A stretch of 64,000 nucleotides of DNA from Chromohalobacter canadensis (GCF_034479555.1 NZ_CP140151.1:744001-808000), one strand, 5' to 3'. Shown: positions 36,661-46,851, counted from the first letter of the stretch. Program-made: numbers and translations. Notes: generated by a model not told the origin, from the letters alone.

Positions 36661-37755
36661 TTACACTGTGTCGGCCACCCGATAGCGACGTGGCACGCGG
36701 GGCAAGACCCCGGTCATCAGCGTATAGCTGATGGTATCGCAGTGACGCGCCACTTCATCAATGGACAGCCCTTCACCCCACAGCACGACCTGGCTGCCGA
36801 TGTGCGCCTCGGGCACCTCAGTGAGATCGACCGTCAGCATGTCCATGGACACCTTGCCGGCCAATGGCACACGCCGTCCCTCGACGAGCACCGGCGTGCC
36901 ATCCCCTGCGTGGCGATCGTAACCATCGCCGTAGCCACACGCGACCACGCCAATGCGTGAGGGGCGTGGTGCCCGCCAACGCCCACCGTAGCCGACCGCT
37001 TCCCCCGTCTCCAATTCACGCACCGCGATGACCTCAGATCGCAATGTCATCACTGGCTTGAGGGCGCGACTCGCATCGTTGGCACCTTCCAGCGGATCAC
37101 TGCCATAGAGCATGACGCCCGGACGTGTCCATTCACCGTGCGTCTGCGGCCAGGCCAACGTGGCCGGCGAATTGGCGAGGCAGACCGGCGCCTCGAGCCG
37201 CTCGCGCAGCGCCTCGACACACGCCATCTGACGACGAAAATAACCAGGATCGAGCGCATCGGCAGTGGCGAAGTGCGTCATCAGATGCAGGTCGGTGGCC
37301 TGATCCGGCGCCGCCTTCAGACGCTGCCAACGCGACACGAAGGCCTCCGGCGCGAACCCCAGGCGATGCATGCCGGAATCCAGCTTTAGCCAGGTCGGAA
37401 TCGGCGCCTGAGGCCGAAACGCCAGCAAGGCGTCGAGCTGCCAATCGCTGTGTACGGCGACCCAGAGCCGATGTGCGTCGATGAGCGGCAATTCCTCGGC
37501 GTCGAAGAATCCCTCCAGCAGCATGATCGGCTGCGCGATACCCGCCTCACGCAGCGCCACGGCTTCCTCGATACTCGCGACGGCAAACGCGGGGGCAACA
37601 TCGGCCAGGGCATTGGCGCACTCGAGCGCGCCATGGCCGTAGGCACCCGCCTTGAGGACCGCCATGGCGCGGCTTTGAGGCGCTTGATCGCAGGCAAGAC
37701 GGTAATTGTGGCGCAAGGCGCCAAGGTCGATATCGGCGATCAACGGCCGGGACAT
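36661..37755 (-). CDS. alr: Alanine racemase
   Basis: A 364-residue PLP enzyme making D-alanine for peptidoglycan. The PLP lysine is in AVLKAGAYGHG (Lys35); most relatives have KADAYGHG or KANAYGHG, so the Gly is unusual. The catalytic tyrosine of the other face is in the VGYGGRWRA region or the nearby VMLYGSDP segment, and GKVSMDMLTVDLT is intact. The start at 37755 follows AGAAGGAA and gives family length. It lies after the tolC terminator and 43 bases before lpxL on the same strand. Confidence 0.94.
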   Translation of the reverse strand: MSRPLIADIDLGALRHNYRLACDQAPQSRAMAVLKAGAYGHGALECANALADVAPAFAVASIEEAVALREAGIAQPIMLLEGFFDAEELPLIDAHRLWVAVHSDWQLDALLAFRPQAPIPTWLKLDSGMHRLGFAPEAFVSRWQRLKAAPDQATDLHLMTHFATADALDPGYFRRQMACVEALRERLEAPVCLANSPATLAWPQTHGEWTRPGVMLYGSDPLEGANDASRALKPVMTLRSEVIAVRELETGEAVGYGGRWRAPRPSRIGVVACGYGDGYDRHAGDGTPVLVEGRRVPLAGKVSMDMLTVDLTEVPEAHIGSQVVLWGEGLSIDEVARHCDTISYTLMTGVLPRVPRRYRVADTV

Positions 37756-37833
37756 GGCAAACGTTCCTTCTGACAAGGCAATAACGGGCGCCCTATTCTA
37801 CCTCGCCCACACGGTGTGGTGCGCGGTACGACG

Positions 37834-37860
37834 CAAAACGCCGCACCCAAAGGTGCGGCG
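37834..37860 (-). terminator. Intrinsic terminator of tolC
   Basis: On the minus strand CGCCGCACC and GGTGCGGCG form a 9-bp stem with loop TTTG, followed by TTTTGCG. It begins 28 bases after the tolC stop codon. Confidence 0.88.
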
Positions 37861-37887
37861 TGGAGAATAGCACTTGTCGAACTCGCC

Positions 37888-39360
37888 TCAGGGCGCGGAC
37901 GACTCCTCCATCGTGGGGCGCTCGCCGATGTCTTCCATCTGGCTCATGCCGCCATCCTCGGGAAGGCGTAGCGTCACGGTCTTTGTCTCCCGCAGCCACT
38001 GGTTGAGATCGCGAATCACGTCCTGATCGAGTACCCCGGCCTGCTGGCGCAGCTCCACCATGTCGGTCACGTAGGTATAGCGCGCATCGGCATAATCGGA
38101 AATCGCCTGATACAAGGACTGCTCGGCGTCGAGCACATCGACGATATTGCGGGTCCCCACCTCGTAGCCGGAACGCGTGGCTTCCAGTGCGCTACGGTTG
38201 GAAACAATCGCCTGTCGCTGGGCCTCAACGCTTTCGACATCGTTCATGACCTGCGTGAACAGCGAGCGTACCTGCTGCGTGGTATCGCGACGCTGGGCCT
38301 CGTAATCGTACTGCGTCGCCTCTAGCGAGTAGGTCTGCTGACGCACTTGGGCACTGGTCGTCCCGCCACTGTAGATAGGCAGCGAGGCCTGGAGCCCGAC
38401 CTGCGTGTCCGCATTGTGCCCGTCCAGATAATCCTGGTCGCTATCCGAATAGTTATAATTGGCAAACGCCGAGAGCGTCGGCTTATGGCCGGCTTCCGCC
38501 TGCTCGACCTCCGCCTGGGAGACATCCACCGCCGCTTGCGCCGCCTGCACGTTGGGATTATTGGCGATCGCCATCTGAATCCAGTTATCGCGCCCCGTTG
38601 GCTCGGGAGACTCGATGGGAATATCGTCCGACAAGGCGTCGATGCTGTCGTAACGCTTGCCGGTCAGGCGTTCCAGTGCTTCGAAACTGACCTGCAGGTC
38701 GTTTTCGGCGGAAATACGCTGGGAGCGGGCTAGGTCGTAAGACGCCTGCGCCTCGTTGACATCGGTGGTTGCCACTAGCCCGACATCGAATTGCTCCTGC
38801 GCCTGGTCAAGCTGACGCTTGATTGCCTTCTCTTGGGAAATACTCGCCTCGAGCACGTCATTGGCGCGCAGGATCTCGAAATACGCCGAGGCGACATCGT
38901 AGAGCAACTGCTGGCGGTCGGCCTGCAGCAAGAGCGCTTGCTGACCGGTTTCGCGCTTAGCGATTTCAAGCGCGGCCCAGCTAGTCGCATCGTACAGCGC
39001 CTGGGTCAATTCAAGGCTAGCGCTGGTCGAGTTATAGCTACTTTCGGAACCCGTCCCAGTGCCTCCCGATCCGCTACCTCCCGCAGCATTCGACGAGCTT
39101 TGGCTCTCCAGGGTGTTGTTGTGGGCAACCTGCGCAGTGGCATCGATCTGCGGCAACAAGCTGCCACGCGCCACGTCACGCCCTGCATCGACGCTCTGAA
39201 AAGTCGACCGCGAGGCACCCAGGGTGGAGTTGTTCTGCAGGGCATCCTGAGTAATGGTCCACAAATCGGCAGCGTGCGCCTGAGAGGTGACAGCGGCGGC
39301 GACCAACACCGGCAATAAACGCAGCCGAAATTTCGGCGATGACGGCTCTCGAGAGGACAT
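37888..39360 (-). CDS. tolC: TolC family outer membrane efflux protein
   Basis: A 490-residue outer-membrane channel for type I secretion and drug efflux. The signal peptide ends near SQAHA-ADL (about residue 29). Two OEP repeats follow (about 35-240 and 245-440), each with long coiled-coil helices, and the C-terminal tail is acidic. A Gly/Ser-rich insert lies near residues 92-108. The ATG at 39360 follows AAAGGAAC; the upstream in-frame stretch is repeat-derived and not family-like. It stands between rpoS and alr as a single gene with its own terminator. Confidence 0.92.
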   Translation of the reverse strand: MSSREPSSPKFRLRLLPVLVAAAVTSQAHAADLWTITQDALQNNSTLGASRSTFQSVDAGRDVARGSLLPQIDATAQVAHNNTLESQSSSNAAGGSGSGGTGTGSESSYNSTSASLELTQALYDATSWAALEIAKRETGQQALLLQADRQQLLYDVASAYFEILRANDVLEASISQEKAIKRQLDQAQEQFDVGLVATTDVNEAQASYDLARSQRISAENDLQVSFEALERLTGKRYDSIDALSDDIPIESPEPTGRDNWIQMAIANNPNVQAAQAAVDVSQAEVEQAEAGHKPTLSAFANYNYSDSDQDYLDGHNADTQVGLQASLPIYSGGTTSAQVRQQTYSLEATQYDYEAQRRDTTQQVRSLFTQVMNDVESVEAQRQAIVSNRSALEATRSGYEVGTRNIVDVLDAEQSLYQAISDYADARYTYVTDMVELRQQAGVLDQDVIRDLNQWLRETKTVTLRLPEDGGMSQMEDIGERPTMEESSAP

Positions 39361-39375
39361 CGGCTTGGGTTCCTT

Positions 39376-39421
39376 TCTTTTGACGCACGGTCTTTTGACG
39401 AACGTGCTTTTGACTGACTTG
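39376..39421 (-). repeat. Three imperfect tandem units before tolC
   Basis: Three units of 15-16 bases on the plus strand, each beginning with (T)CTTTTGAC (39376-39390, 39391-39406, 39407-39421), sit 16-61 bases upstream of the tolC start codon. They are within the likely leader or promoter region. The open frame through them encodes K/V/K-rich peptides of no known family. Confidence 0.5.
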
Positions 39422-39642
39422 CTTCCCACAGATTTTCTCGGGGGCGGGCTGAATACGGGCTCGACGACCGGCAGCGTCACCGCCAACAAGGGGCATCGGG
39501 GTTACATACAATGCCGCATGTATTGCCTCAGATCAATGTATCAAGCAAATAAGCAAGTACCAAGGATAGCGTGGAAAGCGCGTCATTGCCGTGACAGCCC
39601 CGTGACATGACAAGCCATGCGGCTCATCATGCCTGGTGCGCG

Positions 39643-40620
39643 TCATTCGAAAATCGAGTCCAGCGACAATCCTTGCTTCTCCAGTACCCGGCGCAATTTT
39701 TTCAACGCCTCGACCTGAATTTGACGCACCCGTTCACGCGTCAGACCGATTTCCGCCCCGACATCTTCGAGAGTCGCGGCTTCATGCCCGCGCAGACCGA
39801 AACGACGCACGACAACTTCCATCTGTTTGTCGGTCAACTCCGCCAGCCAGTCGTCGACGTGCTGCTTGACGTCGTTGCCGACCAGCAACGACTCGGGGCC
39901 AGCTTCATTTTCATCGGCTAGCGTATCGATCAAGGGCTTATCGCTCTCGCCGCCCATCGGATAGTCGACTGACGATACGCGCTCGTTAAGCCCGAGCATC
40001 TTCTTGACAGTGCCGACCGGCTTATCCAGAAAGTCGGCGATTTCCTCGGCTGTCGCTTCATGGTCGAGTCGCTGCGTCAGCTCGCGCGCGGCCCGCAAAT
40101 AAATGTTGAGTTCCTTGACCACATGAATGGGCAGGCGAATCGTGCGCGTCTGATTCATCAGCGCCCGCTCGATGGTCTGACGAATCCACCAGGTCGCATA
40201 GGTCGAAAAGCGAAAGCCCCGTTCGGGGTCGAACTTTTCCACGGCACGAATCAGCCCCAGGTTGCCTTCCTCGATTAGATCGAGCAGTGACAACCCACGG
40301 TTGAGATAGCGTCTGGCGATCTTGACCACCAGCCTCAGATTGGACTCGATCATACGCTGGCGACCAGCAGGATCGCCTTTTTGGGCCAGGCGACCGTAAT
40401 GCACTTCTTCTTCGGGAGTCAAAAGCGGCGAAAAGCCGATCTCATTGAGGTAAATCTGTGTTGCGTCGAGGCTTTGATGGTAACTCTTTTCGTCACGATT
40501 CAACGCTTTCTCGAACGCGTCGGCATCCTTGTCGCTAGCGACCTCTTCGGCGTCGACTTCTACTTCATTTTCAACGTCGTCGAGATCCACACCCTGAATA
40601 TCCCGCTCCAGCATGCTCAT
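39643..40620 (-). CDS. rpoS: RNA polymerase sigma factor RpoS
   Basis: A 325-residue sigma-70 family factor for stationary phase and general, including osmotic, stress. Region 1.2 begins [17 protein letters not shown], region 2 contains [16 protein letters not shown] and [16 protein letters not shown], and region 4.2 is [23 protein letters not shown]. The acidic N-terminal 50 residues are typical. It follows nlpD by 122 bases; in related bacteria the main rpoS promoter is inside nlpD. The usual pcm-nlpD-rpoS neighbourhood confirms it. Confidence 0.97.
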   Translation of the reverse strand: MSMLERDIQGVDLDDVENEVEVDAEEVASDKDADAFEKALNRDEKSYHQSLDATQIYLNEIGFSPLLTPEEEVHYGRLAQKGDPAGRQRMIESNLRLVVKIARRYLNRGLSLLDLIEEGNLGLIRAVEKFDPERGFRFSTYATWWIRQTIERALMNQTRTIRLPIHVVKELNIYLRAARELTQRLDHEATAEEIADFLDKPVGTVKKMLGLNERVSSVDYPMGGESDKPLIDTLADENEAGPESLLVGNDVKQHVDDWLAELTDKQMEVVVRRFGLRGHEAATLEDVGAEIGLTRERVRQIQVEALKKLRRVLEKQGLSLDSIFE

Positions 40621-40742
40621 ATCCGATACCCCACTTTACTACTGCCGATTTGATACCACGGCCGGGGACGTGCGAGCCACCGGCCATGGCGGACTACCCG
40701 TTTATTGTTGTGCGCATGTTCAGGGTCTGTGTCCTACCGTGC

Positions 40743-41849
40743 TCAACGCGACGGCAGGTACTCCATTGGGTCTTGAGGCTGGCCGTCCTGGCGCACCTCG
40801 AAATGCAGCTTGACGCGATCAGCATCGGTATCGCCCATGGTGGCAATGTTTTCGCCTGCTTCGACGACATCGTTTTCCTCCACGCGCAACGTATCATTAT
40901 GCGCGTAAGCACTCAGAAAATGGTCGTTATGCTTGAGAATGATGAGGTTGCCATATCCACGGACACCACTGCCGGCATACACCACGATGCCCGGACCCGC
41001 TGCTTTGACAGGTTGCCCCTTTTCACCAGCGATATCAATGCCGGCCGTCACGGTGGAATTGTCATCGAAACCGTTGACGACATCGCCCTCTGTGGGCCAC
41101 TGCCAAGCCACATTTTCTACCGGCTGATATTCGCGTTGCGAGCGGTCGGTCGTTGTGTCGCTTTCACCGGCGACGCTCGTGCCGGCATCGCTGGTGGACT
41201 CGGACGACTCTTCGCCCGCCACCTGATCATCCGTGCTCGTATCATCGGATTGCGCCTCTTGCGGCTCATCGCTGGCGGCTGAAGCACCCGAGGCCTCGCT
41301 TTCGCCTTCGTCATCGCTCGCGGACTCCTCGGCTGCATCGTTCGCGTCGTAGACCGGCCCCGGCGCACCGCTTTCGCTGGCCTCGGAAGCAGCGCCCACG
41401 GCCTGCGCGTCGATAGACGCGATATCCAGGTCGCGACCTTGCGACGACGCGCTATCCGCCGGCGCCAGCCAGTCATCATCCTGAACGCCGCCAGTCGTAT
41501 CGGCACCACCACCCAACGGGGTTGCGACCGCACCACTGGTTCCGTCGGACGCTTGACTTGACGCCGCCCGGGCATCGCCCTCGGGGGGCAGGCGTAGCGT
41601 TTGCCCCGGATCGAGGCGATAGGGCGGCGTAATATCATTGAGTTGCGCCAAGTCACGAAAATCGAGGTTGTTCTGCCAGGCGATGCCATACAAGGTGTCG
41701 CCCGACTTGACGGTGTACGAACTCGGCGGCTCGCTGTTACGGCTGACCGAGAGATCCTGCACCTGGGGTGCGCCACTGGAGCTTACGCACCCCGCCAGGC
41801 CCAGTGCCACGAGTCCCAGCGCGGGCAGTAGTCGACGAGCGTCAGACAT
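40743..41849 (-). CDS. nlpD: Murein hydrolase activator NlpD
   Basis: A 368-residue lipoprotein. The lipobox LAGC puts the acylated Cys at residue 21. One LysM domain (about 43-88, SYTVKSGDTLYGIAW) is followed by a 150-residue Ser/Glu/Asp-rich linker and a degenerate LytM (M23) domain (about 248-368), where GIDIAG replaces the zinc-binding HxxxD. It activates the amidase AmiC at the septum rather than cutting peptidoglycan itself. E. coli NlpD has the same end pattern (HNDHFLSAYAHND). It overlaps the DUF368 gene by eight bases. Confidence 0.95.
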   Translation of the reverse strand: MSDARRLLPALGLVALGLAGCVSSSGAPQVQDLSVSRNSEPPSSYTVKSGDTLYGIAWQNNLDFRDLAQLNDITPPYRLDPGQTLRLPPEGDARAASSQASDGTSGAVATPLGGGADTTGGVQDDDWLAPADSASSQGRDLDIASIDAQAVGAASEASESGAPGPVYDANDAAEESASDDEGESEASGASAASDEPQEAQSDDTSTDDQVAGEESSESTSDAGTSVAGESDTTTDRSQREYQPVENVAWQWPTEGDVVNGFDDNSTVTAGIDIAGEKGQPVKAAGPGIVVYAGSGVRGYGNLIILKHNDHFLSAYAHNDTLRVEENDVVEAGENIATMGDTDADRVKLHFEVRQDGQPQDPMEYLPSR

Positions 41850-42783
41850 GGGGTCGGTCCTCTTTAAACGGGGATGGACTGCGTTCGCCGATGACCATGA
41901 CCAACACCATGCCAGCGATCATCAAGACGGCCGCCGTCAGCAATTGGGCCGGCTCACCGGTTATCACGCTATAGTCCGAAGGCATGAGATAGCGATAGTC
42001 GAGCGGCACGATCTTATCGCCACTTGCGAGGCGGTAGCTAACCAGCTCGCGCCACGGCCAGAGTTGCGGTAACGAGCCGAGAATGAAGCCGACCAGGGTC
42101 AAAAGCGTTCCCAGTCGGTAATGATGGAACAGCCACGACAGGACTCGCGAGAACACCATCAAGCCGATGACACAGCCGGTACCGAAGGTCGCGATCAAGG
42201 CCAGGTCGGCACTTTTGATGCCCTCCATGACCGTCCCGTAAAGCCCCATCACCAATAGCAGGAAGCTCCCCGAGACGCCCGGCAGAAGCATCGCACTGAT
42301 GGCAATGGCGCCTCCCACCAATAATATCCACTGACTGCCTCCCGTAGGAGCGGGCAAAAGGCTGGGCAGCCACAGGGCCACGCAGACGCCCAGAATCAAG
42401 GGAAAGCCATGCCGCCACTGCCAATGGCCGACCTGTCTACCCACCACGACGGCCGAGGCTAGCACCAATCCAAAGAAAAATGCATTGAGCAATAACTGAT
42501 GATGATCCAGCAGCCAGGTGACCAGATGTGCGACACTCACCAGGCTCGCCACGATCCCTAGCAGCAAAGGCAGCAAAAATGCCAGATTGAGATGCTTCAC
42601 GAGCCCCGCCAGACCACCGCGACGCCACGCCCCAAAGGCACGAGGGCCGAATTGCTTGATCGAGTGGATCAACTCCTCGTAGATGCCCGTGATGAAGGCA
42701 ATGGTGCCGCCGGAAACTCCGGGTACTGCGTCCGCGGCGCCCATCCCGGCGCCTTTGAAAAAAAGCGTCAGGTAACGCTTCAT
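41842..42783 (-). CDS. popT: DUF368 / PopT-type undecaprenyl phosphate translocase
   Basis: A 313-residue inner-membrane protein with about eight helices and the DUF368 signature GMGAADAVPGVSGGTIAFITGIYEE near the N-terminus (residues 13-37) and its second copy AMLLPGVSGSFLLLVMGLYG near the middle, an inverted-repeat carrier design. DUF368 proteins recycle the lipid carrier C55-P across the membrane. The start at 42783 overlaps the pcm stop (ATGA); an upstream in-frame extension merely shadows pcm. It stands between pcm and nlpD, consistent with envelope work. Confidence 0.88.
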   Translation of the reverse strand: MKRYLTLFFKGAGMGAADAVPGVSGGTIAFITGIYEELIHSIKQFGPRAFGAWRRGGLAGLVKHLNLAFLLPLLLGIVASLVSVAHLVTWLLDHHQLLLNAFFFGLVLASAVVVGRQVGHWQWRHGFPLILGVCVALWLPSLLPAPTGGSQWILLVGGAIAISAMLLPGVSGSFLLLVMGLYGTVMEGIKSADLALIATFGTGCVIGLMVFSRVLSWLFHHYRLGTLLTLVGFILGSLPQLWPWRELVSYRLASGDKIVPLDYRYLMPSDYSVITGEPAQLLTAAVLMIAGMVLVMVIGERSPSPFKEDRPHV

Positions 42784-43415
42784 TTTATGACCCCTTCCAG
42801 TAGCGGTACGAATCTGACCCGCTCGAGCCGTGTACGTTCGAAGGTGGAGCCGCACCGCTGTACTCGCGTCAGCCATTGATGACCTACTTCATCCTCCAGC
42901 GGCGCGATCAGTTCTCCGCCGTCAGCCAGTTGGTCCAATAGTTCTTTAGGCAGCACACTGGCACAGGCGGTGAAGAGAATGACATCGAAGGGGGCAGCCT
43001 GCGGCCATCCATGGCCGCCGTCTTCATGGCGCAGGCGCACATTACCGGCCCCCAGCATGGCCAGGCGAGAGGCGGCGCTGCGATGCAACGCACCAATGCG
43101 CTCGATGCTCCATACCGACTCTACCAGGCGCGCCAGAATCAGGGTCTGATAGCCTGAGCCGGTCCCGACTTCCAACACGCGACGCGGCTGCGCGGCCAGC
43201 ACAAGCTCGGTCATCCGCGCCACGATCCACGGCTGCGAAAGCGTCTGGCCATGGCCCAACGGTAAGGCAGTATCTTCATAGGATCGGTGCGCCAGCGCCT
43301 CGTCGAGAAAGACATGACGCGGTTCGCGCGCCATGACGTCGAGCACCCGGCGATCTTGGATACCACCTGCCTGCAAGCGCCGTATCAAGCGATTGCGAGT
43401 ACGCTGTGAGGTCAT
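42780..43415 (-). CDS. pcm: Protein-L-isoaspartate O-methyltransferase
   Basis: A 211-residue SAM-dependent repair enzyme for isoaspartyl damage. The substrate loop ALPLGHGQTLSQPWIVARMTEL and the SAM motif VLEVGTGSGYQTLIL are complete, and the fold ends in LERVRFVPL. The ATG at 43415 is the family start; a much longer open frame upstream has no likeness. It is 34 bases after surE, a conserved pairing tied to stationary-phase survival with rpoS. Confidence 0.95.
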   Translation of the reverse strand: MTSQRTRNRLIRRLQAGGIQDRRVLDVMAREPRHVFLDEALAHRSYEDTALPLGHGQTLSQPWIVARMTELVLAAQPRRVLEVGTGSGYQTLILARLVESVWSIERIGALHRSAASRLAMLGAGNVRLRHEDGGHGWPQAAPFDVILFTACASVLPKELLDQLADGGELIAPLEDEVGHQWLTRVQRCGSTFERTRLERVRFVPLLEGVIK

Positions 43416-43449
43416 GCCGATGCCACCGAGTCGGTGTGTATCGTGTGTG

Positions 43450-44202
43450 TCAGGAATTCGACAATGCATCCAGCCAGTTCCGTACGTCGTCCAACGCGGC
43501 ATGGCGCGTGAGATCGGTCTGTAGAGGCGTGATCGATATGTACCCTGCGTCGATAGCCGCGAAATCAGTGTCCGTGCCATCATCGGCGTTATCGCCGACG
43601 GCGGCAATCCAATAACGCTCGCGGCCACGCGGATCTTTCACTTTCATCGGTCGGGCCGCCGGGCCGCGATACCCCATCCGCGTCACGCGTACGCCCTGAA
43701 TATCTTCCCAAGGCACGTCCGGTACATTGACGTTGAGCAGACTCCTTGGGGGCAATGACAGTGACTCCGCCGCGCCCACCAGGGTCGCCGCGACGCGACC
43801 GGCCGTCTCGAAATAGCGCTCGCCGCAAAGCGATACGGCAATCGCCGCCATGCCCAGATTGCGTCCTTCCATGGCGGCGGCCACAGTGCCCGAATACAGC
43901 ACGTCGTCGCCCAGATTGCCACCATGGTTGATGCCTGAAATCACCAGATCGGGCTTCTCGTCCCAGACCCCGTTGACGCCCAGATACACGCAATCGGCAG
44001 GCGTTCCGTCGACTGAATAGAAACCATTGTCGAGGGCCGTCAACGCCAGGGGACGCGTCAGCGTCAGCGAGTTGCTGGCGCCGCTCTTATCGCGGTCCGG
44101 TGCCACCACGCGCAGACGCCCATGTGCCGAGAGCGCGTCATGCAGCGCACGAAGCCCCGGTGCATGGACGCCATCATCATTGGATAACAGTAACTTGCGC
44201 AT
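43450..44202 (-). CDS. surE: 5'/3'-nucleotidase SurE
   Basis: A 250-residue metal-dependent nucleotidase/exopolyphosphatase. The N-terminal [13 protein letters not shown] carries the metal-binding Asp pair, SGASNSLT the phosphate loop, and [27 protein letters not shown] the remaining active-site residues. The length fits the family. It sits in the usual order truD-surE-pcm, 36 bases after truD. Confidence 0.96.
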   Translation of the reverse strand: MRKLLLSNDDGVHAPGLRALHDALSAHGRLRVVAPDRDKSGASNSLTLTRPLALTALDNGFYSVDGTPADCVYLGVNGVWDEKPDLVISGINHGGNLGDDVLYSGTVAAAMEGRNLGMAAIAVSLCGERYFETAGRVAATLVGAAESLSLPPRSLLNVNVPDVPWEDIQGVRVTRMGYRGPAARPMKVKDPRGRERYWIAAVGDNADDGTDTDFAAIDAGYISITPLQTDLTRHAALDDVRNWLDALSNS

Positions 44203-44238
44203 ACCTATCCTCTCGCTTTTCTGATAGCCGATATCCCT

Positions 44239-45285
44239 TCACAGCAACGGGTGATGCATCAACTCACGCAATACCGAGGTCGCGAAGGCGCCGCGCGGCA
44301 AGCCGAAGCCGAGCGTCACTCGGTTTGAGGCCTCATGCTCCAGCGACGGTGCGTCAAGCGGCACGCATAGCGTGCGTCGATCCATGCGTACGCCGGCCGC
44401 TTCCAGCCCCTGCATGAGTACTTCATGTCGCGCCGCGAGCCGCGCTTCTTCCTCGGCCACCTCTGCGCCACTCTCCAAACGCCCGCGCCCCCACAACGGA
44501 CCGGTAGGCGCGACGTCGCCACGCGCAGCGCGTTCGTGCAAGGCAGAGTCGATCTCGTCGGCTACAAAGCGGCTGGCCGTACCTGCCAACGCCAGCACAT
44601 CGCCCGGACGCGGCGTTCGCCAGGTCTGCGCGCGCAGGCGCATGGCCAGCACCTCATTGAACAGGAAGCTACGTGCCGCAGAAAGCTGCATACCATGCGG
44701 ATCGTCACGCTTACGCCAACCTCGCGCAAAAGCCTTCTGAGCGAGCACCAGGTTGCGCCCTTCGCGGCCGAAGCGTTGCGGGCCGAAGTAATTGGGCACG
44801 CCATCCGCGCATAGGGCCTGCCAGCGACGCGATAACTCGGGATGCGAGGCGATCTCGCCGCTCAGACGAAGCGTAAAATGGTTGGCGCGGTGCACGCCGC
44901 GCTTGAGCTTGCGTGGGTGACGTCGCGTCTCTTGCACCACGACCCCCACGTCGCTCAGTTGGGTGGCAAACGCGTCAGGGGCATCACGTCCGGGCAGATG
45001 CACCGAGAGCCATTGGCGGGTAACCGCGATGCGGTCCTTGAGGCCGCTATAGCCCACGTCACGCGGACGCACACCACACACTCGCGCCACATGCTTGACG
45101 GCTTCCGGTGTCGTCAGATCGCGCTTCTCGATCCACAGCCAGAGGTGTTCACCCTGCCCTTCCGGCGCGAAATCGAATATTTCCTCAACAAGGAAGTCCT
45201 CGGGCGTCATGCGAAAATCGCCCGAGGCCAGCGGCTCGCCGTGGACACGTGGCCAATCGGGTGGCCAGAGCGACATATCGATCAT
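44239..45285 (-). CDS. truD: tRNA pseudouridine(13) synthase TruD
   Basis: A 348-residue pseudouridine synthase. The catalytic Asp is in [15 protein letters not shown], with [13 protein letters not shown] near the start and [15 protein letters not shown] in the TruD-specific domain. It modifies U13 in tRNA-Glu. The ATG at 45285 overlaps the ispF stop (ATGA); an internal ATG three codons later is possible. This ispD-ispF-truD-surE order is common in gammaproteobacteria. Confidence 0.96.
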   Translation of the reverse strand: MIDMSLWPPDWPRVHGEPLASGDFRMTPEDFLVEEIFDFAPEGQGEHLWLWIEKRDLTTPEAVKHVARVCGVRPRDVGYSGLKDRIAVTRQWLSVHLPGRDAPDAFATQLSDVGVVVQETRRHPRKLKRGVHRANHFTLRLSGEIASHPELSRRWQALCADGVPNYFGPQRFGREGRNLVLAQKAFARGWRKRDDPHGMQLSAARSFLFNEVLAMRLRAQTWRTPRPGDVLALAGTASRFVADEIDSALHERAARGDVAPTGPLWGRGRLESGAEVAEEEARLAARHEVLMQGLEAAGVRMDRRTLCVPLDAPSLEHEASNRVTLGFGLPRGAFATSVLRELMHHPLL

Positions 45286-45770
45286 GTGGCGTCCGCGCGT
45301 GTCAGTAGCACCACTGCCTCGGCGGCGATGCCTTCCTTGCGCCCGGTGAAACCGAGCCGCTCGCTGGTGGTCGCCTTGACGTTGACTGCGTCTTCCGCCA
45401 CACCGAGCGTCTCGGCGATACGCGTGCGCATCAGCGCGATGTGATCGGCCAGGCGCGGTGCCTGGGCGATCACGGTCGTATCCAGGTTGGCGATTCGATA
45501 GCCCATGGCGGCGACTTGATCATATACCCGGCGCAACAATTCGCGACTGTCAGCACCGGCCCAGGTCGCGTCGGTATCGGGATAATGATGACCGATATCG
45601 CCCAGGCCGCAGGCACCGAGCAGCGCATCGCACAACGCATGCAGCAGAACGTCGCCGTCCGAATGGGCGATAAAACCGTGCGTATGTGCGATGCGCACAC
45701 CGCCGATCATCAGATGATCGCCATCGCCGAAGCGGTGCACATCAAAACCGTGACCAATACGTAACGTCAT
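45282..45770 (-). CDS. ispF: 2-C-methyl-D-erythritol 2,4-cyclodiphosphate synthase
   Basis: A 162-residue trimeric zinc enzyme of the MEP isoprenoid pathway. The metal motif is GFDVHRF (Asp and His), and [28 protein letters not shown] and [16 protein letters not shown] are intact. The ATG at 45770 overlaps the ispD stop by four bases; a start two codons earlier is possible. It makes the cyclodiphosphate from the IspE product. Confidence 0.96.
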   Translation of the reverse strand: MTLRIGHGFDVHRFGDGDHLMIGGVRIAHTHGFIAHSDGDVLLHALCDALLGACGLGDIGHHYPDTDATWAGADSRELLRRVYDQVAAMGYRIANLDTTVIAQAPRLADHIALMRTRIAETLGVAEDAVNVKATTSERLGFTGRKEGIAAEAVVLLTRADAT

Positions 45771-46489
45771 GAGCATATCTCGTCGGAAAGCGGAGCATCC
45801 CACGCGGCCTCGCTGAGAAGCCGTGTCGCGAGGGAAAGATCCTCAGGATGCGTAATCTTGAGATTGTCCCGGCGGCCGGGCACCAAGCGCGGCGCCAGAC
45901 CCAGCGCCTCGAGTGCCGATGCCTCGTCGGTGAGCGCCACGCGCGTGTCGCGGGCATGCGCGAATGCTCGGCACAGCACGCGATAGGTCGCGCCTTGCGG
46001 GGTCATGGCATGCCATAACCCCTCACGCGACACGGTATGCACGACATGGCCGTCGGCATCGGCGCGCTTCATGGTGTCCGCCACGGGCGCCGCCAGCAGC
46101 CCACCGCCGGGCGAGGTTTCAAGCACGGCGCGCAGGCGACGTAAGTCATCGAGCGCCACGCAAGGCCGCGCGACATCATGCACCAACACCAGATCATCGT
46201 CCGCCGCGACACCCTCGAGCGCGGCCAAAGCGTTCGTCACCGAGTCGGCACGTTCCCGGCCGCCGGGCACGCGCTCCCAGTCGGCGAAGGGCACCCACTC
46301 AGGCGAGAAGTGGGCATCGTCGGCATCGAGGCACAGGCGCAGCGCCGCGTCCGGAAAGGCGGCATGTAGCCTCGCCAAGGTATGCGCCAGTACCGGCCGG
46401 CCTGCAATGTCCAGATACTGCTTGGGCAAGGCGGCCCCCATGCGGCGGCCTTGCCCCGCCGCCGGTACGATCAACCACAGTTGACTCAC
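45767..46489 (-). CDS. ispD: 2-C-methyl-D-erythritol 4-phosphate cytidylyltransferase
   Basis: A 240-residue MEP-pathway enzyme joining CTP and methylerythritol phosphate. The nucleotide motif is [19 protein letters not shown] near the N-terminus, with [10 protein letters not shown] and EASALEALG following. The start codon is GTG at 46489, overlapping the ftsB stop (GTGA). It is in the standard ftsB-ispD-ispF order. Confidence 0.96.
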   Translation of the reverse strand: MSQLWLIVPAAGQGRRMGAALPKQYLDIAGRPVLAHTLARLHAAFPDAALRLCLDADDAHFSPEWVPFADWERVPGGRERADSVTNALAALEGVAADDDLVLVHDVARPCVALDDLRRLRAVLETSPGGGLLAAPVADTMKRADADGHVVHTVSREGLWHAMTPQGATYRVLCRAFAHARDTRVALTDEASALEALGLAPRLVPGRRDNLKITHPEDLSLATRLLSEAAWDAPLSDEICS

Positions 46490-46851
46490 GGTGCGACCTC
46501 CTCAGGCATCGCCGCGGCCTTTTCGGGGTCGCCCCGTACCGTAGTGGCACTTTGCTCGATGATGGAACGCTCGGCGGTCACGCCGGGCACCCAGAAAAAC
46601 TGTTCGTCACGGCGTACCATGCCCAGATCGCTGCGTGCCCGTTCTTCAATGGCATCGAGCCCTTTCTTGAGATCGATCACTTCCGCCGCCAGACGGTCAT
46701 TGCGCGCCTGCAGCCGGTCATTTTTTTCTTCAAGCACATCGGCACGGTGGCTAATATGGTTGAGTTCACGCACTCCCCCTTCACCGAACCACAGGTGATA
46801 CTGCAGTAGACCAATCAGTACCACTAGCGTTATGCATATCCACTTCAACAT
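46486..46851 (-). CDS. ftsB: Cell division protein FtsB
   Basis: A 121-residue bitopic divisome protein: one membrane helix at about residues 3-20, then a periplasmic coiled coil (about 28-75; RADVLEEKNDRLQARNDRLA), and ARSDLGMVRRDEQFFWV, the segment that contacts FtsQ. It works with FtsL and FtsQ to activate septal synthesis. The tail beyond residue 90 is longer than in E. coli FtsB (103). The ATG at 46851 begins MLKW, the family start. It is the promoter-proximal gene of the run that extends to rpoS. Confidence 0.94.
   Translation of the reverse strand: MLKWICITLVVLIGLLQYHLWFGEGGVRELNHISHRADVLEEKNDRLQARNDRLAAEVIDLKKGLDAIEERARSDLGMVRRDEQFFWVPGVTAERSIIEQSATTVRGDPEKAAAMPEEVAP

Noticed and set aside
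36661..37755. alr as a broken gene because of the altered PLP loop
   Set aside because: The frame is complete, of family length, and the PLP lysine and all other motifs are present, so it is called functional.
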